Shown here: piece after piece, positions 1-5,058 of the stretch | How the letters are laid out: the number at the start of each line of letters is the position of its first letter | Position numbering within the stretch: the stretch's first letter is position 1 | From: an uncultured Lachnospiraceae bacterium | GTDB taxonomy: Bacteria > Bacillota > Clostridia > Lachnospirales > Lachnospiraceae | DNA length: 5,058 nt | NCBI GenBank assembly: GCA_902766845.1 | Contig: CACXFD010000131.1 | Span: 1-5,058, forward strand | Direction of reading: 5' to 3' | Program-made: the position numbers and the translations under genes | Notes under the pieces: model-generated | Seen by the model: only the letters and a program-made list of their open reading frames with translations | Told to the model about the DNA's origin: nothing | The model's database searches: none

Positions 1-9
1 CTGAATCAT
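1..9 (-). CDS. possible 5' end of a gene leaving the window (partial)
   Basis: Read on the - strand, a GGAG sequence (22-19) lies 9 bases before an ATG at 9-7. That ATG opens a frame reading Met-Ile-Gln to the window edge. Two more in-frame ATGs lie upstream, at 24-22 and 18-16, so the exact start is uncertain. Support comes from context: a well-formed - strand promoter at 74-46 points at this start and would give a leader of about 30 bases. Only three codons are visible, so no product can be suggested. Confidence 0.35.
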
Positions 10-45
10 TTTATACATCTCCATAAATCCCGATTTGTTTTAATC

Positions 46-74
46 ATTGTACTATGGCGGACCCGCGTGGTCAA
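46..74 (-). promoter_or_regulatory. sigma-A-type promoter reading leftwards
   Basis: On the - strand, a -35 box TTGACC (74-69) is separated by exactly 17 bases from a -10 box TACAAT (51-46). Each box matches the housekeeping consensus at 5 of 6 positions. It lies just beyond the terminator of the 173-residue membrane-protein gene, so it would start a new transcript for a gene mostly outside the window. Confidence 0.6.
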
Positions 75-94
75 TTATCTCGCGCTCAAACGTG

Positions 95-122
95 AAAAAG
101 GCACTTCCTAACGAAGTGCCTT
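95..122 (-). terminator. intrinsic terminator of the membrane-protein gene
   Basis: On the - strand, the arm AAGGCACTTC (122-113), the loop GTTAG and the arm GAAGTGCCTT (107-98) form a perfect 10-bp stem. The T tract runs through the end of the stem to position 95. It begins about 64 bases after the stop codon of the - strand gene. On the + strand the next T run starts only about 12 bases beyond the stem, so the - strand reading is the better one. Confidence 0.8.
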
Positions 123-185
123 CCTCGCCCCGTCTTTTTTGTTTTAGGACCGGATTGCTTCGGGCCGCCCTGCGGCGCGTCCGGA

Positions 186-707
186 TCACACGTAGAACCA
201 GCGGATCGGGAGCAGGAACAGATACGGCGCCGTGATTAGCGCGAGCTTCAGCGCCGATGCTTTGGCCTGCGCTCTTTCCAGCCCGGCGCGCGTCAGGATC
301 CACCGGTCCAGCAGGAAGATCAGCAGGCCGGCCAGGGCTACCGCGGCCAGAACGATCAGCAGGGAGAACGGGTTCGAAAACGGATCCAGCATGATGCCCT
401 GCATGACCGGGAATCCAAAACTGTCCCTGGCCGGATATCCGCCGAGCCGGTCCGTGAGCTCTACGATGCCCAGCAGCAGAGCGGCGCCCACGAAGTCGGA
501 AAAGAACCCGGCCAGGCAGATCTTCCAGGTGTGGGCCCGGCAGAAGACGTTCCGGTCTTCCTGCCCTTTCAGGCTCCACAGCAGCACCAGCCGGTCGATC
601 AGATAATTGACCGGGATCAGGATCAGCCAGAGCCAGCTGGGGATCCAGATCAGCAGCCAGACGGGAAAGATGACGTTATAGAAAGTGGCGGAACGGGAAC
701 TTTTCAT
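186..707 (-). CDS. uncharacterised multi-pass membrane protein, 173 aa
   Basis: I do not recognise a characterised family. The 173-residue product has four hydrophobic stretches that should cross the membrane: about residues 11-33 (very Trp/Ile/Leu-rich, IWIPSWLWLIL), 62-83, 113-134 and 152-168. A short basic N-terminus (MKSSRS) and charged loops around residues 47-61 and 135-151 separate them. There is no cleavable signal peptide, no metal or nucleotide motif and no Cys pair. The start is well supported: on the - strand, AAAGGAGG (720-713) lies 5 bases before the ATG, and a promoter lies further upstream. The gene is monocistronic, with its own terminator at 122-95, and is transcribed divergently from the transketolase operon. 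The context therefore gives no functional clue. That it is a real integral membrane protein is likely; its role is unknown. Confidence 0.8.
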   Translation of the reverse strand: MKSSRSATFYNVIFPVWLLIWIPSWLWLILIPVNYLIDRLVLLWSLKGQEDRNVFCRAHTWKICLAGFFSDFVGAALLLGIVELTDRLGGYPARDSFGFPVMQGIMLDPFSNPFSLLIVLAAVALAGLLIFLLDRWILTRAGLERAQAKASALKLALITAPYLFLLPIRWFYV

Positions 708-720
708 GGAGGCCTCCTTT
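708..720 (-). promoter_or_regulatory. Shine-Dalgarno of the membrane-protein gene
   Basis: On the - strand, AAAGGAGG (720-713) is a near-full match to the anti-SD and stands 5 bases from the ATG at 707. This fixes the start. The SD is part of a perfect 10-base palindrome, GGAGGCCTCC (717-708), which has no loop and so is unlikely to fold on itself as a hairpin. Confidence 0.8.
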
Positions 721-758
721 CGAAAAGATCCGTTTCGATATTCGGGAACTCTGCGTTC

Positions 759-787
759 AGTATATAGGAAACCGCCGCCTGCCGCAA
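759..787 (-). promoter_or_regulatory. promoter of the membrane-protein gene
   Basis: On the - strand, TTGCGG (787-782) is followed after exactly 17 bases by TATACT (764-759), a 5 of 6 match to the -10 consensus. The -35 box matches only in its TTG. Transcription would begin near 752, giving a leader of about 45 bases that includes the strong SD. Confidence 0.5.
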
Positions 788-820
788 GGAAAAAGCTCTT
801 ACGGGAGCCTTACGATTCTC

Positions 821-848
821 TTGCATTCCGCGCCGGCTGTGATACAAT
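821..848 (+). promoter_or_regulatory. promoter of the transketolase operon
   Basis: TTGCAT (821-826) is followed after 16 bases by TACAAT (843-848). TG at 840-841 makes this an extended -10 (TGATACAAT). The predicted start of transcription is near 855, almost at the Shine-Dalgarno sequence, so the leader would be only about 35 bases. The same CTTGCATTC plus TGATAnAAT arrangement occurs before hppA at 2766-2795. Confidence 0.6.
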
Positions 849-855
849 AGCGCCT

Positions 856-889
856 GGAAGGAGAGCGGGCGCGGCCCGCGCACACACAT
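856..889 (+). promoter_or_regulatory. unusual RBS: SD and start codon separated by a GC hairpin
   Basis: The only purine-rich ribosome-binding site, GGAAGGAG (856-863), lies 26 bases before the ATG at 890. That is far beyond the usual 5-10 bases. Between them, GCGGGC (865-870), a GCG loop and GCCCGC (874-879) form a 6-bp all-GC stem. If this folds in the mRNA, the distance across the base of the stem falls to about 11 bases, which is close to normal. No alternative start exists: a TAG at 848-850 closes the frame upstream, no in-frame ATG, GTG or TTG lies between it and 890, and the family's N-terminus fits the ATG at 890. Confidence 0.6.
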
Positions 890-1717
890 ATGACGACTGC
901 TGAACTGAAAGAGAAGGCCCGTCAGATCCGGGCCGACGTGATCCGTGAGATCTACGAGGCGCAGTCCGGGCACACCGGATCGGCCCTGTCCGCGGTGGAC
1001 CTGATGGTCACGCTGTATTACGACACCCTGCGCGTGGACCCGGCGCGTCCCGACTGGGAAGACCGCGACCGGTTCGTGCTCTCGAAGGCGCACGCGAACC
1101 CGGCGCTGTACGCGATCCTGGCGGATCTCGGCTTCTTCCCGAAGAGCGAGCTCCATACGCTGCGCAGGCTCCATACCCATCTGCAGGGGCATCCGAACCG
1201 GCATGAGACGCCGGGCCTGGACACCTCCAACGGGTCGCTGGGCCAGGGCCTGTCGATGGCCGTCGGCATGGCGCTCGGGGCTAAGCATCTCGGAAAGGAT
1301 ACGAAGGTCTACTGCATCGTCGGGGACGGCGAGAGCCAGGAGGGCCAGATCTGGGAAGCGTCGATGGCCGCGGCCCACTATAAGCTGGACAACCTGACCG
1401 TGATCCTGGACCACAACCACCTGCAGATCGACGGCAATAACGACGAAGTCATGAGCCTCGGCGATATCGAGGCCAAGTATAAGGCGTTCGGCTACCATAC
1501 GATCGTGATCGACGGGAACGACATCGACCAGATCCGGGCCGCCCTCGCCGAGGATCCGCACGGAAAGCCCAAGGGAATCATCGCGGAGACCGTGAAGGGC
1601 AAGGGCGTTTCGTTCATGGAGGGCCAGGTCGGCTGGCACGGCAAGGCCCCGAACGAAGAGGAGATGAAGGCCGCGCTCCGCGAGCTCGGCGACGATCCGG
1701 AGGTGCAGGTATGGTGA
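890..1717 (+). CDS. tkt: transketolase, N-terminal (thiamine diphosphate-binding) subunit
   Basis: This is the first half of a split transketolase (275 aa). It works with the next gene's product to transfer two-carbon ketol units between sugar phosphates in the non-oxidative pentose phosphate pathway, in the cytoplasm. Visible landmarks are SGHTGSALSA (27-35, His28 near the cofactor), SKAHANPALYA (65-75), SLGQG (116-120), the ThDP/Mg2+ motif GDGESQEG (145-152) continuing to DHNHLQIDG (174-182, Asn176 as the likely metal ligand), and GWHGKAP (248-254, His250). The length is normal for the N-terminal subunit of split enzymes. The start at 890 is the only possible one in frame, although its SD is 26 bases away behind a hairpin. 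Its end overlaps the next gene by 7 bases, which suggests translational coupling. Some usually conserved positions differ: Thr instead of Pro at 29, Ala instead of Gly at 67. The family is certain; the exact sugar substrates are inferred. Confidence 0.95.
   Translation: MTTAELKEKARQIRADVIREIYEAQSGHTGSALSAVDLMVTLYYDTLRVDPARPDWEDRDRFVLSKAHANPALYAILADLGFFPKSELHTLRRLHTHLQGHPNRHETPGLDTSNGSLGQGLSMAVGMALGAKHLGKDTKVYCIVGDGESQEGQIWEASMAAAHYKLDNLTVILDHNHLQIDGNNDEVMSLGDIEAKYKAFGYHTIVIDGNDIDQIRAALAEDPHGKPKGIIAETVKGKGVSFMEGQVGWHGKAPNEEEMKAALRELGDDPEVQVW
1699..1704 (+). promoter_or_regulatory. internal Shine-Dalgarno for the transketolase C-terminal subunit
   Basis: GGAGGT (1699-1704) lies inside the end of the upstream gene, 6 bases before ATG 1711 and 15 bases before the in-frame ATG at 1720. 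The spacing selects 1711 as the start. This is a normal start-stop overlap and not a frameshift. Confidence 0.85.
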
Positions 1718-2652
1718 GCATGGGTGAAAAGAAGGCGATGCGGATCGCCTACGGCGAGGCGCTGGCCGAACTGGGCGCCGTCGATGACAAGGTCGTCGTG
1801 TTCGACGCGGACCTCGCGCACGCGACGATGACCTGCAAGTTCATGGAGAAGTTTCCGGACCGGTTCTTCAACGCCGGAATCGCGGAAGCGAACATGATCG
1901 GCATGGCGGCCGGCATGGCGTCGATGGGCCTGAAGCCGTTCGCGAGCACGTTCGCGATCTTCGGCGCGGGCCGCGCGTATGAACAGATCCGCAACGCGGT
2001 CTGCTATTCGGATTTCAACGTCAAGATCGCCTGCACGCACGGCGGCGTGACGGCCGGCGAGGACGGCGGGTCCCATCAGGCCGTGGAGGACATCGCGCTG
2101 ATGCGCGCGCTGCCGCACATGACCGTCGTGGTGCCCTGTGACGCCGTGGAACTTCGCAAGGCCATCTTTGCCGCGGCCCGGTTCGACGGACCCATGTATA
2201 TCCGGGTCGGCCGCTGGCCGTTCGCGACCGTGACCGGTCCCGACACGCCGTTTGAGATCGGCAAGGCCGTATGTCTGCGCGAAGGCACGGACGCCACGGT
2301 CTTCGCGACCGGCGTCGAAGTGCCGATGGCCATGGAGGCCGCGGAGCAGCTCGCGCAGGAGGGCATCTCGGTCAACGTGATCGACGTGCATACGATCAAG
2401 CCGCTGGATGCGGAGGCGGTCCGCCGCTACGGTCTGGCTGCGCGCCGCGTCGTGACCGCGGAAGAGCACTCAGTGATCGGCGGCCTCGGCGACGCGGTCG
2501 CGGACGTACTGATCGGGGAACGGCTGCAGTTCAAAAAGATCGGCATCCGCGATATCTTCGGCCAGTCCGGCAAGCCGGATGAGATGATGGAAGAGTACGG
2601 GCTGACCGCGCATTACATCGCGGACGCGGTCCGGGAGATGGTACGCGGCTGA
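1711..2652 (+). CDS. tkt: transketolase, C-terminal subunit
   Basis: This is the second half of the split transketolase (313 aa), carrying the pyrimidine-binding domain and the C-terminal domain. In the pyrimidine-binding domain (about 8-172), GIAEANMIGMAAGMA (56-70) holds the catalytic Glu59 that activates thiamine diphosphate. STFAIFGAGRAYEQIR (79-94) supplies the aromatic residues around the cofactor. THGGVTAGEDGGSHQAVED (109-127) holds the substrate-channel His122. YIRVGR (163-168) carries the Arg that in the family contacts the sugar phosphate. The C-terminal domain (about 185-313) has the typical VNVIDVHTIKPLD (221-233) and EEHSVIGGLGDAV (251-263). Active sites form at the interface with the N-terminal subunit, so both genes are needed. 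The start at 1711 is favoured by SD spacing over Met4 (1720). It shares the upstream operon promoter and ends at a strong terminator directly after its stop. All expected motifs are intact. Confidence 0.95.
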   Translation: MVSMGEKKAMRIAYGEALAELGAVDDKVVVFDADLAHATMTCKFMEKFPDRFFNAGIAEANMIGMAAGMASMGLKPFASTFAIFGAGRAYEQIRNAVCYSDFNVKIACTHGGVTAGEDGGSHQAVEDIALMRALPHMTVVVPCDAVELRKAIFAAARFDGPMYIRVGRWPFATVTGPDTPFEIGKAVCLREGTDATVFATGVEVPMAMEAAEQLAQEGISVNVIDVHTIKPLDAEAVRRYGLAARRVVTAEEHSVIGGLGDAVADVLIGERLQFKKIGIRDIFGQSGKPDEMMEEYGLTAHYIADAVREMVRG

Positions 2653-2654
2653 AC

Positions 2655-2691
2655 AGTCGGCTCCGGAGAAGCTCCGGAGCCGGCTTTTTTT
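2655..2691 (+). terminator. intrinsic terminator of the transketolase operon
   Basis: A 13-bp stem (2656-2668 with 2672-2684, one G-T wobble) rich in CTCCGGAG-type pairing closes on a 3-base loop. It is followed directly by seven T residues (2685-2691). It starts three bases after the stop codon and separates this operon from hppA. Confidence 0.93.
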
Positions 2692-2732
2692 GGTAGATTG
2701 GGAGGCAAACCTCTGCAGTACCTGGATATGTT

Positions 2733-2761
2733 TTGACAATTTTTTGATAAAAGTTTATCAA
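2733..2761 (+). promoter_or_regulatory. candidate upstream hppA promoter (P1)
   Basis: A perfect -35 hexamer TTGACA (2733-2738) is followed after 17 bases by TATCAA (2756-2761), a 4 of 6 -10 match. The spacer and -10 are A+T-rich, in contrast with the surrounding sequence. Both are covered by the inverted repeat at 2742-2763, so a protein bound there would block this promoter. The weak -10 makes this a tentative call. Confidence 0.45.
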
Positions 2762-2763
2762 AA
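2742..2763 (+). promoter_or_regulatory. 22-base inverted repeat, candidate operator of hppA
   Basis: TTTTGATAAA (2742-2751) and TTTATCAAAA (2754-2763) are perfect inverted arms around a 2-base centre. The repeat lies over the spacer and -10 of promoter P1 and ends 3 bases before the -35 of promoter P2, a classic repressor position. Its core can be read as TTGATAA-N4-TTATCAA. This has the architecture of the Rex (NADH/NAD+ sensor) box TTGTTAA-N4-TTAACAA, with one change per half-site. It has no GC stem and no following T tract, so it is not a terminator. Which regulator binds it is inference. Confidence 0.55.
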
Positions 2764-2766
2764 CGC

Positions 2767-2795
2767 TTGCATTCTCCTCCAAAGGGTGATAGAAT
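2767..2795 (+). promoter_or_regulatory. hppA promoter (P2, extended -10)
   Basis: TTGCAT (2767-2772) is followed after 17 bases by TAGAAT (2790-2795, 5 of 6). TG at 2787-2788 makes it an extended -10 (TGATAGAAT). The predicted transcript start is near 2802. It closely resembles the transketolase promoter at 821-848. Confidence 0.6.
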
Positions 2796-2801
2796 GCAGA
2801 A

Positions 2802-2949
2802 AACAGACGGAGGACGGCTCTTTTTTCTCGCCAACGCGCCCCGGTACAGGCAAGGCACGGGAAGGAGGAAAAGGCTTTCGTCTATGTCGGATTCTCCAAA
2901 AAACGGTCCGGCTCTCCGCAATCTTTTTCAGAAAGAGGAGGAAACAAGT
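2802..2949 (+). other. long 5' leader of hppA, unassigned
   Basis: About 148 bases separate the predicted P2 transcript start from the hppA ATG. I recognise no known riboswitch, T-box or attenuator here; T runs at 2820-2826 and 2924-2928 are not preceded by a convincing GC stem. The leader holds two Shine-Dalgarno-like sequences. GGAAGGAGG (2860-2868) is 15 bases before an in-frame ATG at 2884. AGAGGAGG (2934-2941) is 8 bases before the preferred hppA ATG at 2950. The hppA frame is open throughout the leader, so an N-terminally longer product is formally possible. Confidence 0.4.
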
Positions 2950-4926
2950 ATGGAGGTACTCAAGTATCTGGTACCGGTCTGCGGGCTCCTGGCGCTGCTC
3001 TTCGCGGCGTATACGGCGTCCACGGTGAAGAAGGAAGACGTCGGAACGGACCGCATGAAAGAGATCTCGGACGCCATCCATGAAGGCGCCACGGCCTTCC
3101 TGATGTCGGAGTACAAGATCCTCGTGATCTTCGTCGCGGTGCTGTTCCTGATCATCGGACTGGGGCTTCGCAGCTGGACTACGGCGGTGTCCTTCCTGGT
3201 CGGCGCGCTGTTCTCGACCCTGGCCGGCTATTTCGGCATGCAGGTCGCGACCCGCGCGAATGTTCGTACCGCGAACGCGGCCCGGACGTCCGGTATGGCC
3301 AGAGCCCTGCATATCGCCTATCACGGCGGTGCGGTCATGGGCTTCTGCGTCGTCGGCCTCGGTGTGGCCGGCGTGTCCGTCATCTACCTGCTCACCAAGT
3401 CCACGGATGTGCTGTTCGGCTACAGCCTCGGCGCTTCGTCGGTCGCGCTGTTTGCCCGTGTGGGCGGCGGCATCTACACCAAGGCCGCGGATGTCGGCGC
3501 GGACCTGGTCGGCAAAGTTGAAAACAATATCCCTGAAGATGATCCCCGCAACCCGGCCGTTATCGCGGATAACGTCGGTGACAACGTCGGCGATGTGGCC
3601 GGCATGGGCGCGGACCTCTTTGAATCGTATGTCGGAGCCCTGATCAGCGCCATCACGCTCGGTGTCGTGACGGCCGGCGAACAGGGAGCGGCCTTCCCGC
3701 TGGCCCTGGCCGGCGTGGGCATCCTGGCTTCCGTGATCGGTACGTTCTTCGTTCGCGGCGGGGACGGAAAGAACCCGCAGAAGGCGCTGAACATGGGCAG
3801 CTACGTCGCGTACATCATCGTGATCCTGGCTTCGCTGGGCCTGTCCCAGTGGCTGTTCGGCGGCATGAAGAACGCGGCGGCCGTCATCGTGGGCCTCGTG
3901 GTCGGCTTCGTGATCGGCCAGGCTACGGAAATGTACACCTCGGACCGTTACAGCTCCGTCAAGCGGATCGCGGAACAGTCGGAGACCGGTGCGGCCACCA
4001 ACATCATCACGGGCCTGGCCGTCGGTATGCGCTCCACCATGATCCCGATCGTCTGCATCTGCGTCGGCGTGCTGGCTGCCTATAAGATCGCCGGCCTGTT
4101 CGGCATCGCGCTGGCGGCCGTCGGCATGCTGGCCACCACCGGCAGCACCATCGCCGTGGACGCCTACGGTCCCATCGCGGATAACGCGGGCGGCATCGCC
4201 GAGATGTCCGGCCTGCCGGAAGAAGTCCGCGACATCACGGATACGCTCGACTCCGTCGGCAACACCACCGCGGCCATCGGCAAGGGCTTTGCCATCGGCT
4301 CCGCGGCCCTGACCGCCCTGGCCCTGTTCGTGTCCTACGCGCAGGCCGTGAAGCTGAACACGATCGATATCATGAACCCGCATGTCATCATCGGCCTGTT
4401 CATCGGCGGCATGCTGACGTTCCTGTTCTCGGCCATCACGATGGAGTCCGTTTCCAAGGCGGCCCACAGCATGATCGAGGAAGTGCGCCGTCAGTTCCGC
4501 GAGGACAAGGGGATCCTGGCCGGCACGTCCCGCCCGGATTACAAGACCTGCGTGGCCATCTCCACCAACGCCGCGCTGCGCGAGATGGTGGTCCCGGGCC
4601 TGATCGCGGCCCTGGCGCCCATCGTGGTGGGCCTGATCTTCGGTACGGAAGCGCTCGGCGGCATGCTGGCCGGCGCCCTGATCACAGGTGTCCTGATGGC
4701 CATCTTCATGTCCAACTCGGGCGGTGCCTGGGATAACGGCAAGAAGTTCATCGAGGCGCACGGCGGCAAGGGCACCGAAGCCCATCACGCCGCGGTCGTC
4801 GGCGATACCGTCGGCGATCCGTTCAAGGATACGTCCGGCCCGTCCATCAACATCCTGATCAAGCTGATGACGGTCGTGTCGCTGGTCTTCGCTCCGCTGT
4901 TCCTGAGCATCGGCAGCCTGCTGTAA
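2950..4926 (+). CDS. hppA: membrane-integral ion-pumping pyrophosphatase, K+-dependent type
   Basis: It hydrolyses pyrophosphate and uses the energy to pump Na+ and/or H+ out of the cell. At 658 residues, with hydrophobic segments along its whole length, it matches the 16-helix family. Conserved PPi/Mg2+ regions are all present: FARVGGGIYTKAADVGADLV (168-187), IPEDDPRNPA (194-203), DNVGDNVGDVAGMGADLFES (207-226), GSTIAVDAYGPIADNAGG (398-415), DTLDSVGNTTAAIGKG (431-446) and, near the C-terminus, GDTVGDPFKDTSGPSINIL (618-636). Ala441 in GNTTAA, where K+-independent enzymes carry Lys, marks the K+-dependent subfamily. Glu225 in DLFES is the position of the ion-gate glutamate. Na+ or dual Na+/H+ transport is my inference for this subfamily, since this Glu is also found in some H+ pumps. 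The start at 2950 is chosen for its SD at 8 bases and because the first helix (residues 4-22) then begins at once, as is usual. The gene is intact and monocistronic. Confidence 0.96.
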   Translation: MEVLKYLVPVCGLLALLFAAYTASTVKKEDVGTDRMKEISDAIHEGATAFLMSEYKILVIFVAVLFLIIGLGLRSWTTAVSFLVGALFSTLAGYFGMQVATRANVRTANAARTSGMARALHIAYHGGAVMGFCVVGLGVAGVSVIYLLTKSTDVLFGYSLGASSVALFARVGGGIYTKAADVGADLVGKVENNIPEDDPRNPAVIADNVGDNVGDVAGMGADLFESYVGALISAITLGVVTAGEQGAAFPLALAGVGILASVIGTFFVRGGDGKNPQKALNMGSYVAYIIVILASLGLSQWLFGGMKNAAAVIVGLVVGFVIGQATEMYTSDRYSSVKRIAEQSETGAATNIITGLAVGMRSTMIPIVCICVGVLAAYKIAGLFGIALAAVGMLATTGSTIAVDAYGPIADNAGGIAEMSGLPEEVRDITDTLDSVGNTTAAIGKGFAIGSAALTALALFVSYAQAVKLNTIDIMNPHVIIGLFIGGMLTFLFSAITMESVSKAAHSMIEEVRRQFREDKGILAGTSRPDYKTCVAISTNAALREMVVPGLIAALAPIVVGLIFGTEALGGMLAGALITGVLMAIFMSNSGGAWDNGKKFIEAHGGKGTEAHHAAVVGDTVGDPFKDTSGPSINILIKLMTVVSLVFAPLFLSIGSLL

Positions 4927-4974
4927 GCCGCACGGGCTCACAGCACCAAATCCGTATTAACGAGATCGTTCCTG

Positions 4975-5007
4975 AGGGGGCGCCGCGCAGCGGCGCCCCC
5001 TTTTTTT
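4975..5007 (+). terminator. intrinsic terminator of hppA
   Basis: GGGGGCGCCGC (4976-4986), the loop GCA and GCGGCGCCCCC (4990-5000) form a perfect 11-bp GC stem followed by seven T residues (5001-5007). It lies about 50 bases after the hppA stop. No T run follows the stem on the opposite strand, so it works in one direction only. Confidence 0.95.
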
Positions 5008-5058
5008 GCGGCAGCCGTATCCGCGCCGGAGCAGCAGCGGGTCCGTCCGGCCGTATGC

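Noticed and set aside
98..140. The hairpin at 98-122 as a + strand terminator
   Set aside because: The T run on the + strand begins about 12 bases after the stem, and no + strand gene ends just upstream inside the window.
52..606. Open frames on both strands overlapping the 173-residue gene (52-579 on -, 232-606 on +)
   Set aside because: Their products are Arg/Ala/Gly/Pro- or Ser/Arg-rich without membrane segments or domains; the frame at 186-707 has the SD, promoter, terminator and sensible hydrophobicity. The 52-579 frame would also run through the terminator.
704..2469. Long - strand open frames opposite the transketolase genes (704-1639 and 1492-2469)
   Set aside because: They have the same antisense composition bias, no SD, and overlap each other and two genes with intact catalytic motifs.
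890..2652. Frameshifted (broken) single transketolase gene
   Set aside because: The second gene has its own SD at the right spacing and a normal start overlapping the first stop by 7 bases. Both proteins have the usual lengths of the split form.
2744..2761. FNR/CRP-type site (TTGAT...ATCAA)
   Set aside because: The half-sites are 8 bases apart, while the FNR consensus requires 4.
2767..2949. hppA starting at TTG 2767 or ATG 2794
   Set aside because: Both lie within promoter P2 elements and lack a properly spaced SD, and they would add a basic, unconserved-looking extension before the first membrane helix.
2758..4941. A 727-codon open frame on the - strand covering all of hppA
   Set aside because: It is the antisense shadow of a G+C-rich gene: its product is full of His, Asp, Arg, Gln and Gly in low-complexity runs, has no family features, and lies opposite an unmistakable hppA.
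5008..5058. Possible gene end after the hppA terminator
   Set aside because: Only 51 bases are visible, with no start, stop, SD or promoter that can be supported.

Overview
The window is visibly G+C-rich. It carries two complete metabolic transcription units on the + strand and one small membrane-protein gene on the - strand. The start of a further - strand gene appears at the extreme left edge. The signals look like a G+C-rich member of the Bacillota (clostridial type): strong AGGAGG-type ribosome-binding sites, sigma-A-like -35/-10 promoters, intrinsic terminators with long T tracts, a transketolase split into two subunits, and a K+-dependent membrane pyrophosphatase. The sequence alone does not support a genus.

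Layout from left to right. Positions 1-74 (- strand) hold a good promoter and what may be the first three codons of a gene running off the window. Positions 95-122 are an intrinsic terminator read on the - strand. It closes the next - strand gene, a 173-residue protein with about four membrane segments and no function I can assign (186-707). Positions 708-889 are a divergent intergenic region with one promoter on each strand. Positions 890-2652 are a two-gene transketolase operon: the N-terminal thiamine-diphosphate-binding subunit, then the C-terminal subunit, overlapping by 7 bases and ended by a strong terminator. Positions 2692-2949 are a regulatory region with a near-perfect 22-base inverted repeat, two candidate promoters and a leader of about 150 bases. 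Positions 2950-4926 encode a complete 658-residue membrane-integral pyrophosphatase (hppA), followed by a terminator at 4975-5007. In the last 51 bases (5008-5058) I see nothing callable.

How the genes fit together. The transketolase moves two-carbon units in the non-oxidative pentose phosphate pathway. The pyrophosphatase hydrolyses the PPi made by biosynthesis and uses the energy to pump Na+ and/or H+ across the membrane. Each has its own promoter and terminator, so they are neighbours and not an operon. Both have a candidate promoter of the same unusual form (CTTGCATTC, then an extended -10 TGATAnAAT), which may reflect shared expression.

I found no mobile element, CRISPR array, RNA gene or undescribed multi-gene system. 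The points most worth a second look are regulatory: the inverted repeat at the hppA promoter, and the GC hairpin separating the Shine-Dalgarno sequence from the transketolase start codon.
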